From the NCBI GenBank assembly GCA_025981645.1, contig JAICXH010000002.1:1-64000 (forward strand): a DNA stretch of 64,000 nt, read 5' to 3'. The DNA is from Burkholderiales bacterium (GTDB lineage: Bacteria; Pseudomonadota; Gammaproteobacteria; Burkholderiales; Casimicrobiaceae). Of the stretch, positions 28,114-36,229 are shown piece after piece. Below the pieces are notes generated by a model. The model did no database searches and had not been told where the DNA came from. It saw only the letters and a program-made list of their open reading frames with translations. Both the position numbers and the translations under genes were made by a program. Position 1 is the stretch's first letter; each line of letters opens with the position of its first letter.

Positions 28114-28817
28114 TCGAAGCGCCGGAACCCCGATTCGCCCGGATCGCGACGATGATCGGCGACCCCACGCGCGCGCGGATGCTCGGCGCGCTGCTCGGGC
28201 GCGAATACATGACCGCCGGCGAGATCGCACACGCGTCGGGAGTCACGCCGCAGACGGCGAGCGCGCACCTCGCGAAGCTCTGCGACGCCGATCTGGTCGT
28301 CGCACGCACCCAGGGCAGACACCGCTACTTCCGGCTTACCGACGGCGACGTGGCGCATGCACTGGAAGCTCTTGCGCTGATCGCCGAGCGCGATGCGACC
28401 GCCGATCCCGTTGCCGGGAAGTGGTCGCGCGGATCGTATCGGCGGCTGCGCGAGGCGCGCAGCTGTTACGGGCACCTCGCGGGGCGCCTTGGCGTCGCGC
28501 TGCACGATGCGCTGATCGGACGGGGTGCGCTGTCGTTCGAAGGCGGCGCGGCACGCGTCACCGAGACCGGACATGACGAGTTGCTGGCGATCGGCGTCGA
28601 TGCACGCGCGATCGCAGGTGGCCGCAGGGGCGTCGCGTATCCGTGCATCGACTGGTCGGAACGCCGTGATCACTTCGCGGGTCCGCTCGCCGTCGCGATG
28701 CTCGACCACTTCGTTGCGCGGCGCTGGCTGCTTCGCGCGCCGGACTCGCGCGCGCTCACGCTTACGGCGGCAGGCCGTCGCTCGCTCACCGACTGGCTCG
28801 CGCTCGCATCCGGCTGA
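28110..28817 (+). CDS. ArsR family winged-helix regulator with C-terminal domain
   Basis: 235 residues. The N-terminal winged helix (ARMLGALLGREYMTAGEIAHA, TPQTASAHLAKLCDADLV) is followed by a C-terminal domain with SCYGHLAGRLGVALHDAL and PCIDWSERRDHFAGPLA. The two conserved Cys motifs are typical of a long-ArsR subfamily found beside MFS pumps. No CxC metal site of classical ArsR is present, so arsenic sensing should not be assumed. It is translationally coupled to the MFS gene. Confidence 0.9.
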   Translation: MIEAPEPRFARIATMIGDPTRARMLGALLGREYMTAGEIAHASGVTPQTASAHLAKLCDADLVVARTQGRHRYFRLTDGDVAHALEALALIAERDATADPVAGKWSRGSYRRLREARSCYGHLAGRLGVALHDALIGRGALSFEGGAARVTETGHDELLAIGVDARAIAGGRRGVAYPCIDWSERRDHFAGPLAVAMLDHFVARRWLLRAPDSRALTLTAAGRRSLTDWLALASG

Positions 28818-28849
28818 GCGGCGGGCGGACGCTACGGTATTCTTGAGCG

Positions 28850-30211
28850 ATGGATTGGCCCCCGCGCCCGCTGACCGATCTCGCCTCCGAGGGCGACGTC
28901 AATCTTTCGCCGTTGCGCAAGCGCTGGGAAGCCGAACAGCTTGCGCCGGCGACGCGTGAGCTTCTCGCCGACGACGCGCGTTACTTTCTGCACCAGTCGC
29001 TGTCGACGCCTTGCTTCAACGCGCTCCGCTCCGCGTCCGGTATCTGGCTCGAGGACGTCGAGGGCAGGCGCTACATGGATTTCCACGGCAACAGCGTCCA
29101 TCAGGTCGGATACGGACACCCGCGTGTCGTCGAAGCGGTGAAGCGCGCCCTCGACACGCTGCCGTTTTCGCCGCGGCGCTTCACCAACGACGCCGCGGTG
29201 ACCCTCGCAAGGCGTCTCGGCGAACTCGCGCCCGGCGATCTCGGCAAGGTGCTCTTCGCGCCGGGCGGCACCAGCGCGATCGGCATCGCGCTGAAGCTCG
29301 CTCGCCTCGCGACCGGGCGTCACAAGACGATCTCGATGTGGGATGCCTTTCACGGCGCCTCGCTCGACGCGATCTCGATCGGCGGCGAGGCGCTGTTTCG
29401 CCGCGACATGGGCCCGCTCCTTCCCGGCACCGAGCACGTGCCTCCCTGCGACCCGCGCCAGTGCCGCTTCGGCTGCAACGGAAGCTGCGACGCGCGCTGC
29501 GCCGATTACATCGACTACGTTCTGGGCAAGGAGGAGGACGTCGCGGCGGTCATCGTCGAGACGGTGCGCTCGACCGACGTGCAGATTCCGCCACAGACGT
29601 ATTACGCGAGGCTGCGCGAGGCCTGCGACCGGCACGGGACGCTGCTGATTCTCGACGAGATTCCGATCTGCCTCGGTCGCACCGGCACAATGTTCGCGTT
29701 CGAGCGCTACGCAATCGTCCCCGACATCGTCGTGCTCGGCAAGGGCCTCGGCGGTGCGGTGTTCCCGATGGCAGCGGTGATCGCGCGCGAAGGACTCGAC
29801 ATCGCGGCCGAGCGGGCGCTCGGCCACTACACGCACGAGAAGAGCTCGATCGGCTGTGCCGCTGCGCTCGCGACGCTCGACGTGATCGACGACGAGCGCC
29901 TCTGCGCGCGCGCGCGAGAGTTGGGCGAGCGGGCGGTCGTGCGCCTGCAGGCGATGCGCGCGCGGCTGCCGCAGGTGGGCGACGTGCGCGGAATCGGACT
30001 CCTGCTCGCGATCGAGCTCGTCGACCCGGCGACAGGGGCAGCGGCTACCGGCCTCGCCGAGCAGGTCCTCTACCGCTGCCTCGCCGAGGGCCTTTCGTTC
30101 AAGGTCGGGCAGGGCAACGTCGTCGTGCTGTCGCCCCCGCTCGTCATCGCCGCAGCCGATCTCGATCGGGCGCTCGACATCGTCGAGTCGGCGATCGCGA
30201 GCGTTGCCTGA
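28850..30211 (+). CDS. Class III aminotransferase-fold PLP enzyme
   Basis: 453 residues, fold type I. The PLP-binding lysine is K298 in VLGKGLGGAVFP; the upstream Asp is in LLILDEIPICLGRTG. Opening motifs GDVNLSPLRKRWE and YMDFHGNSVHQVGYGHPRVV resemble enzymes annotated as aspartate aminotransferase family or as (R)-1-hydroxy-2-aminoethylphosphonate ammonia-lyase (PbfA); the latter is only a possibility. Five cysteines (200, 205, 209, 213, 217) make an unusual Cys ladder. The downstream dehydrogenase gene follows at once, so the two probably share a pathway. Confidence 0.82.
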   Translation: MDWPPRPLTDLASEGDVNLSPLRKRWEAEQLAPATRELLADDARYFLHQSLSTPCFNALRSASGIWLEDVEGRRYMDFHGNSVHQVGYGHPRVVEAVKRALDTLPFSPRRFTNDAAVTLARRLGELAPGDLGKVLFAPGGTSAIGIALKLARLATGRHKTISMWDAFHGASLDAISIGGEALFRRDMGPLLPGTEHVPPCDPRQCRFGCNGSCDARCADYIDYVLGKEEDVAAVIVETVRSTDVQIPPQTYYARLREACDRHGTLLILDEIPICLGRTGTMFAFERYAIVPDIVVLGKGLGGAVFPMAAVIAREGLDIAAERALGHYTHEKSSIGCAAALATLDVIDDERLCARARELGERAVVRLQAMRARLPQVGDVRGIGLLLAIELVDPATGAAATGLAEQVLYRCLAEGLSFKVGQGNVVVLSPPLVIAAADLDRALDIVESAIASVA

Positions 30212-30221
30212 CCGCCAAGAT

Positions 30222-31235
30222 GTGAAGATCGTCCGCACGGACGCCGAGCTCGAGCTGCCGCGCGTCGACGAGCGACTGCGCGGCGCCGGCGCGACGCTGG
30301 TGCTGCTCGAGGGCGCGGTGACCGAGGATGCACTTGCGCACGAAGTGCGCGACGCCGACCTCATCCTCATGTGCTACACGCGGATCCCCGCGCGGGTGAT
30401 CGCCGGCGCATCGCGCCTCAAGGGGATCGTCAAGTACGGAGTCGGCATCGACGCGATCGACATCGACGCTGCACGTGCAAGGCGGATTCCGGTCGTCAAC
30501 GTTCCCGATTATGCGGAAGAGACGGTCGCGGAGGGCGCCGTGGCGCTGCTCCTCGCGCTCGCCCGGAAAATGAAGCCGCTGCAGCATCGGATGGACGCCG
30601 AGGGCTGGGCGTGGCCGACGCCGCAATGGCTCGCCACCGACCTTGCGGGGAAGACGCTTGGTCTGATCGGTGTCGGCAGGATCGGCAGCAAGCTCGCTCG
30701 GATGCTCGGCCAGGGATTCCGGATGCGTGTGCTCGGCTTCGATCCCTGGCGGGATCGCGAAGCGATGGCCCTGCAGGGAGTCGAGAAGTGCGACGAGCTC
30801 TGCGCGATGCTCGCGCAGTGCGACGTCGTGTCGTTGCACGCGGTACTGACACCCGCAACGCGCCACCTCGTCGGCGAGCGCGAGCTCGGCTGCATGAAGC
30901 CGGGTGCGCTCGTCGTCAACGTCTCGCGGGGTGAGCTCATCGACGAGGACGCACTGGCCGCCGCGCTGCGGAACGGGCGGCTCGGCGGCGCTGCGCTCGA
31001 CGCCTATGGTGACGAGCCGCTCGCGAGGGAGGGGCACCGGCTGTCGCCACTTTATGCGATGGACAACGTGGTGCTGTGGCCGCATCTCACTTTCTACACG
31101 GCCGAGGCGATGCGGCGCCTCGAAGACGAGACGCTCGAGCGCTGCTTCGAGATTCTCGGCGGTGACCCGGTGCTCGTGAAGTCCCGCGATCCGCGCCTTC
31201 GCGCGCAGCGCACCGGCGTGCGCTTTGCCGATTAG
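30222..31235 (+). CDS. D-2-hydroxyacid dehydrogenase (3-phosphoglycerate dehydrogenase-like)
   Basis: About 337 residues. NAD motif GLIGVGRIGSKLARM, catalytic Arg in VNVSRGELIDEDAL, Glu in the LGGAALDAYGDEPL stretch, and a His in WPHLTFYT. Start is uncertain: GTG 30222 precedes the conserved VKIVRTDAE, and an in-frame TTG at 30204 would overlap the upstream stop. It lacks the ACT regulatory domain of SerA. Substrate unknown; coupling to the PLP enzyme suggests a 2-oxo or hydroxy acid made or used by it. Confidence 0.85.
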   Translation: MKIVRTDAELELPRVDERLRGAGATLVLLEGAVTEDALAHEVRDADLILMCYTRIPARVIAGASRLKGIVKYGVGIDAIDIDAARARRIPVVNVPDYAEETVAEGAVALLLALARKMKPLQHRMDAEGWAWPTPQWLATDLAGKTLGLIGVGRIGSKLARMLGQGFRMRVLGFDPWRDREAMALQGVEKCDELCAMLAQCDVVSLHAVLTPATRHLVGERELGCMKPGALVVNVSRGELIDEDALAAALRNGRLGGAALDAYGDEPLAREGHRLSPLYAMDNVVLWPHLTFYTAEAMRRLEDETLERCFEILGGDPVLVKSRDPRLRAQRTGVRFAD

Positions 31236-31257
31236 CGCTGCGCCTGACACTCGCGCG

Positions 31258-33825
31258 ATGCCATCGCGCTCGCGCCTTCGCGGCGACGTCGCGCTTGCGC
31301 TGCGCCTTCTGCGCGGCGACTGGCACCGCGGCGAGCTTGCGGTGCTCGCTGCTGCGCTCGTGCTCGCCGTGGCGAGCGTCGCCACGGTCGGCCTCTTCGC
31401 CGACCGCGTCGCGCGTGGCCTCGCCGTGCAGGCCGATCGGCTGCTTGGTGCGGACCTGATGGTAAGCGGCGATCGGCCGCTTCCCGCGCCGCTTGCGGAC
31501 GAGGCGCGTTCGCTCGGACTCGCGACGACGCCGGTGGTCCGCTTCAACAGCATGATTCAGCGCAAGGACGGCGGTCCCGCGGTGCTGACCGACGTCAAGG
31601 CGATTGCGGCGGGCTATCCGCTGCGCGGAGCGATCGCATTCGTCACCGCTGGCGGCGCGCGATCGGGTGCGCCGACGGGAGCCGCGTCCCCGCCGGGCAA
31701 CGAGACCGGCGGTGGAACGATCCCCGCGCCGGGTGAGGTCTGGATCGACCGGCATCTCGCCGACCGGCTCGATGCGCATCGCGGCACGGTCATCGCGGTC
31801 GGCGACGCCACACTCGACGTGGCGGCGATCTTCGCGCGCGAGCCCGAGGTCGCCGGTATCGTATTCGCCCCGGCTCCGAAACTCCTGCTGAACGCGGCCG
31901 ATCTCGACGCAACCAGGCTGCTGCAGCCGGGGACACGCGCTTCGTTCCGGCTGATGGTCGCAGCGCGCGATGATCGGGCGGCGCTCGATCGCTACCGGAC
32001 GTGGCTTGCCCGAACGATTGTCGCCGGCGAGCGCGTCGACACCGTCGGCGATCTGCGGCCTGAGTTGCGCCAGACGCTCGATCGCGCCGGGCGCTTCCTC
32101 GGTCTCGCGGCACTCGCTTCGGTGCTCCTCGCCGCCGCGGCGGTGGCGCTGGCGACCGGACGCTATCTGCGCAGGCACCTCGACGTCGCTGCGATGCTGC
32201 GCTGCCTCGGCGCAGCGTCCGCGCGGACGCTGCGCCTGTTCCTGGTCCAGTTCGCACTGGTCGGCCTCGCCGCCGGCGTCGCCGGAATGCTCGTCGCGAT
32301 CGCTGCGCAGGAGGTGATGGTTCGCCTCGTCGCAGGAGCCGACGGCGCGTTGCTGCCATGGCCTTCGTGGTGGCCGGCACTCGACGCGCTCGCGACGGCG
32401 ATCGTGCTGCTCGGCGGATTCTCGCTGCCGCCGCTCGTTGCGCTCGCACGCGAGCCGCCGCTCGCCGTCCTGCGCCGGGATCTCGCCGCCGGCAATACGC
32501 ACCGGTGGGGGGGGTGGATTGCGGCGATCGTCGCGATCGCGGCGCTGATCGGCTGGCAGGCGCGAGCCGTGCAGGCGGCGTGGCTGATCGTCGCCGGCGT
32601 TGCCGCGCTGCTCGTCGTCGCGGCCGGCGCCGGCCGGCTGCTCGTCGTCGGCGTCGCGAGGTTGCCTGCGCGCGGCGCGGCGTGGCGCTTCGGGCTCGCC
32701 AACCTGCGTCGCCGCGCGCTTGCATCGAGTTTGCAGATCGGCGCACTGGCGCTCGGCGGGATGGCGCTCCTGCTCCTCGCGGTGGTGCGCGGCGATCTTC
32801 TCGCCGACTGGCGCGCGGCGCTGCCACCCGACGCGCCGAATCGCTTTCTCGTCAATGTCCTTCCCGACCAGCGTGACGCAGTGCGCGAACTCGTTCGCCG
32901 CTCGATCGGCGTCGATCCGGTGTTCGAGCCGATGGTTCGCGGCAGGCTGGTCGAGAAGAACGGAGCGGCGCTCGACGCGGCACGCTCGGGCGATGCGCAG
33001 ACGCGACGGCTTGTGCAGCGCGAGTTCAACCTGTCGTGGACCGACCGGCTGCCGCCCGGAAACGCGATCGTCGCAGGGAGTTTCTGGGGTCATGGCGCGC
33101 ACGGCGCCGGCGCCGGCGTCTCGTTCGAACGCGGGATCGCCGAGCGCCTCGGCGTCAAGGTCGGCGACCGGCTCACCTTCGACGCGGGCGGCGTACGGAT
33201 CACCGCGCCGGTGACGAGCCTGCGCAAGGTCCAGTGGGACAGCTTTCGCGTCAACTTCTTCGCGCTGTTCGCCCCGGGTGCGCTCGACCGACTCCCTGCC
33301 ACGTGGATCAGCGCGTTTCGCGTGCCGGACGGGACGGGCGATCAGTGGTCGTCCGCGCTAGTGCGGCGCTTTCCCAGCGTGCTGGTGATCGACGTGACCG
33401 AGATCCTCGCCGAGGTCGAGGGCGTCATCGATCGCGTCGCGCGCGCAGTCGAGCTCGTCTTCGTGTTCACGCTCGCCGCGGGCCTTCTCGTTCTCGAGGC
33501 GGCGATCGTCGCGACGCAGGACGAGCGGCGGATGGACGCCGCGGTGCTGCGCACGCTGGGCGCCTCGACGCATCAGCTCCGGACCGCGCTCGTCGCTGAA
33601 TTCGCGCTCGTCGGTGCCGTTGCAGGCGCGCTCGCGGCAGGCGGCGCAACGTTGCTCGGCCACGCGCTTGCGTCGCAGGTGTTCGACACTCCGTATCGCG
33701 GCGATGCCTGGATCTGGCTCGTTGCGATCGCTGGCGGGACGGCGCTTGTCGTCGTCGCAGGCTGGCTGGGCACCCGCCGCACGCTCGATACGCCACCGAT
33801 GGAGGTGCTGCGCGCGCTCGGCTGA
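31258..33825 (+). CDS. FtsX-like ABC permease (YbbP type)
   Basis: 855 residues. An N-terminal helix (LAVLAAALVLAVASVATVGLF), a periplasmic domain, then FtsX-domain helices near residues 280-420 and again at the C-terminus (VELVFVFTLAAGLLVLEAAI and after). Duplicated FtsX domains mark the YbbP/MacB-like group. It probably works with the YbbA-like ATPase 4.6 kb upstream. ATG 31258 is chosen; a TTG at 31225 lies in the preceding gene's last codons. Substrate unknown; lipid or lipoprotein handling is the family theme. Confidence 0.88.
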   Translation: MPSRSRLRGDVALALRLLRGDWHRGELAVLAAALVLAVASVATVGLFADRVARGLAVQADRLLGADLMVSGDRPLPAPLADEARSLGLATTPVVRFNSMIQRKDGGPAVLTDVKAIAAGYPLRGAIAFVTAGGARSGAPTGAASPPGNETGGGTIPAPGEVWIDRHLADRLDAHRGTVIAVGDATLDVAAIFAREPEVAGIVFAPAPKLLLNAADLDATRLLQPGTRASFRLMVAARDDRAALDRYRTWLARTIVAGERVDTVGDLRPELRQTLDRAGRFLGLAALASVLLAAAAVALATGRYLRRHLDVAAMLRCLGAASARTLRLFLVQFALVGLAAGVAGMLVAIAAQEVMVRLVAGADGALLPWPSWWPALDALATAIVLLGGFSLPPLVALAREPPLAVLRRDLAAGNTHRWGGWIAAIVAIAALIGWQARAVQAAWLIVAGVAALLVVAAGAGRLLVVGVARLPARGAAWRFGLANLRRRALASSLQIGALALGGMALLLLAVVRGDLLADWRAALPPDAPNRFLVNVLPDQRDAVRELVRRSIGVDPVFEPMVRGRLVEKNGAALDAARSGDAQTRRLVQREFNLSWTDRLPPGNAIVAGSFWGHGAHGAGAGVSFERGIAERLGVKVGDRLTFDAGGVRITAPVTSLRKVQWDSFRVNFFALFAPGALDRLPATWISAFRVPDGTGDQWSSALVRRFPSVLVIDVTEILAEVEGVIDRVARAVELVFVFTLAAGLLVLEAAIVATQDERRMDAAVLRTLGASTHQLRTALVAEFALVGAVAGALAAGGATLLGHALASQVFDTPYRGDAWIWLVAIAGGTALVVVAGWLGTRRTLDTPPMEVLRALG

Positions 33826-33901
33826 CGCGCGATTGCGCCATCCCGGGACCGACACCGGTCCTCGATCGGGTCGCTCGCGCGGCGCGCGCATAATCGCGCC
33901 G

Positions 33902-34909
33902 GTGAATGCGGGTGTGACGTACCGGCGGATCGCTGCCACCGCCTTGGTGCTGGCCGGGCTCGCCTTTCTCGCGCTCGGCGCGGGGCGTTACCCGCTCCCG
34001 TTTCGCGACGTCGTCGCCGCACTGTGGCATCACGGCGACGAGGCGGCGGCCGGAGGTCCGGCGCAGGCGATCGTCTGGGGACTGCGCCTGCCGCGCGTGC
34101 TGATCGCGATGCTGACGGGCGCCGCACTCGCGGCCGCCGGGGCGGCCTACCAGCACCTCTTTCGCAATCCGTTGGTCGCGCCCGATACGCTCGGCGTGTC
34201 GTCGGGCGCGGCGCTCGGCGCGATCATCGCGATTCTTCTCGGCGCCGGGAGCGTCGGCGTCGCGCTCGCGGCGTTCGCCGGCGGCATCGTCGCCGTAGCC
34301 GCAGTGCTGGCGATTGCCTCGCGGCTCAGCGCGCATGATCCGCTCGTCACGCTGATTCTCACCGGCATCGTCATCGCGAGCCTCCTCGGTGCCGGCCTGT
34401 CGCTGCTCAAATATGTCGCCGATCCGTACAACGAGCTGCCGACGATCACGTTCTGGCTGATGGGAAGCCTCGCATCGGCGTCGGGCCGCCAGCTTGCGTT
34501 GCTGGCGCCACTTGTCGCGGTAGGGCTCGCGACGCTGTTCACGCTCGCCTGGCGCATCGACCTGCTCGCTCTTCCCGACGACCAGTCGCGCTCGCTCGGC
34601 CTGCCGGCGACGCGGCTTCGCCTCGTGGTGATCGGCGCCGCGACGCTCGTCACGGCGGCGAGCGTCGCGGTGGGCGGCATCATCGGCTGGGTTGGTCTCG
34701 TCGTGCCGCACATGGCGCGCCTCGTCGTCGGGCCCTCGTTCCCGCGGCTGCTGCCGCAGGCGGCGGTGCTGGGGGCCGCCTTCGTGCTGATCGTCGATAC
34801 CGCCGCGCGCAGCGTCGCACCGATCGAGATTCCGCCAGGGATTCTCACCGCGATCGTCGGAACGCCGGTCTTCATCGCGCTTCTCGCTCGCGCGCGCAAC
34901 GTGTTCTGA
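33902..34909 (+). CDS. FecCD family ABC permease (BtuC-like)
   Basis: 335 residues with about ten membrane helices. Signatures include LRLPRVLIAMLTGAALAAAGAAYQ, NPLVAPDTLGVSSGAALGA and GWVGLVVPHMARLVVG (coupling helix). Start is a GTG at 33902. It serves uptake of vitamin B12, haem or iron-siderophore with the ATPase that follows. No periplasmic binding protein or TonB receptor gene is nearby, and I see no cobalamin riboswitch in the 76-bp leader. Confidence 0.9.
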   Translation: MNAGVTYRRIAATALVLAGLAFLALGAGRYPLPFRDVVAALWHHGDEAAAGGPAQAIVWGLRLPRVLIAMLTGAALAAAGAAYQHLFRNPLVAPDTLGVSSGAALGAIIAILLGAGSVGVALAAFAGGIVAVAAVLAIASRLSAHDPLVTLILTGIVIASLLGAGLSLLKYVADPYNELPTITFWLMGSLASASGRQLALLAPLVAVGLATLFTLAWRIDLLALPDDQSRSLGLPATRLRLVVIGAATLVTAASVAVGGIIGWVGLVVPHMARLVVGPSFPRLLPQAAVLGAAFVLIVDTAARSVAPIEIPPGILTAIVGTPVFIALLARARNVF

Positions 34910-34934
34910 AGGCGAACGCCGCGAGCGCGACGCG

Positions 34935-35720
34935 ATGGCGACCGTTCCGCTCCTCGAAGCGCGCGAACTCGCGGTCGGCTTTGCCGCGCGACGAATCGTC
35001 GAAGGGATCACGTTCGCGCTTGCCCCCGGCGAATCGCTTGCCGTGCTCGGCGGCAACGGCGCCGGCAAGTCGACGCTGTTGCGTACGCTGCTCGGCCTGC
35101 TCGTTCCGCTCGGCGGCAGTGTTGTCACGGCGGGAGTCGGGATCGCCGCGTTGCGCCCATCCGAGCGCGCCCGCCGTCTCGCTTACGTCCCCCAGCACGA
35201 CGGGCTGAGCTTCGGCTTTCGCGTGCTCGACGTCGTGCTGATGGCGCGTTGTGCTCAGCTCCCGTGGTTCGGGCCGCCGCGCGCAGCCGACCGCGACATC
35301 GCCCGCGATGCGCTCGCGCGGCTTCGCATCGTCGAACTCGCCGAGCGCAGTGTCACCGAGCTCTCCGGCGGCGAGCGCCAGCTCGTGCTGATCGCGCGCG
35401 CGCTCGCGCAAGCGGCGCCGGTACTTATTCTGGACGAGCCGACTTCGAGTCTTGACTTCGGCAACCGTGCACGCGTGCTGCACGAGATCGATCGGCTGCG
35501 CGCCGAAGGGAAGTCGATCGTCGTCTCGACGCACGAGCCCGATCTGGCACTTGCGCACGCCGATCGGGCGTTGCTGCTGCGCGACGGCCGGCCGCTCGCG
35601 CTCGATCGCGTCGAGCGCGCGCTCACCGCAGCGAACATCGAACGTCTCTATGGGCTGCCGGTGACGCGGATCGCGATCGATGCGCGGCGCTCGGTGTTCG
35701 TGCCGGTGCAGTCGCTCTGA
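34935..35720 (+). CDS. FepC/BtuD-like ABC ATPase
   Basis: 261 residues. Walker A GGNGAGKSTLLR, Q-loop region YVPQHDGLSFGF, signature LSGGERQLVLIARA, Walker B VLILDEPTSSLDF and H-loop VVSTHEPDLA. It follows the FecCD permease by 25 bp and completes the inner-membrane part of the importer. Downstream, 39 bp away, is the truncated tryptophan dioxygenase. Confidence 0.92.
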   Translation: MATVPLLEARELAVGFAARRIVEGITFALAPGESLAVLGGNGAGKSTLLRTLLGLLVPLGGSVVTAGVGIAALRPSERARRLAYVPQHDGLSFGFRVLDVVLMARCAQLPWFGPPRAADRDIARDALARLRIVELAERSVTELSGGERQLVLIARALAQAAPVLILDEPTSSLDFGNRARVLHEIDRLRAEGKSIVVSTHEPDLALAHADRALLLRDGRPLALDRVERALTAANIERLYGLPVTRIAIDARRSVFVPVQSL

Positions 35721-35759
35721 CTGCGATGACGTGTCGTCGAGCGATGTTAGCATCGCGGC

Positions 35760-36152
35760 ATGGACGAGCTCGATGCGTTGCTGCACGCGCCGTCGCTCTA
35801 CGACGAGTTCGTGCGCCTGCGCGCGCGGCGGGGTCTGCCGGTGCCGCGCGAGCTCGTCGAGCGCGACGTGACGCAACCGTGGGTGCGCAGTTCCGGGTTC
35901 GTCGGAGCGCTGCGCGTCGTGTACGCGGATCGCGCGCGCTGGTGGGACGTCTACGACATGTGCGAGAAGCTGGTCGACGTCGAGGAGATGTTCCAGCTCT
36001 GGCGGCTCCGGCACGTCAAGACCGTCGAGCGAATCATCGCCTTCATGCGTGGGACGGGCGGCTCGTCGGGCGTCGCGTTCCTGCGCCGCGCGCTCGACCA
36101 GGCCTTTTTCCCCGAACTCATCGACGCGCGAACGACGATCGGCCGCGGCTGA
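35760..36152 (+). pseudogene. kynA: Tryptophan 2,3-dioxygenase fragment (C-terminal half only)
   Basis: 130 residues matching the C-terminal half of tryptophan 2,3-dioxygenase (usual bacterial length about 280). The match starts at once (LHAPSLYDEF) and continues through MCEKLVDVEEMF, LRHVKTVERI, MRGTGGSSGVAFL and FFPELIDARTTIG. H85 aligns with the haem-ligand His and T99 with the substrate-contacting Thr. The N-terminal half with the other tryptophan contacts is absent, since only 39 bp separate it from the ABC gene. It has a good ATG, so it may still be translated, but classical activity is unlikely. Confidence 0.72.
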
Positions 36153-36229
36153 GCACGCCAGCACCGTCGATTTCTCCGCCTATCTGCAGCGCGTCAAGGA
36201 CCCGGGCAAACCGTAACGCGGCGGGCGTG

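Noticed and set aside
33826..33901. Cobalamin riboswitch before the BtuC-like permease
   Set aside because: The leader is only 76 bp and holds no B12-box-like sequence or extended fold; a weak 6-bp hairpin (GGACCG/CGGTCC) is all that is visible.
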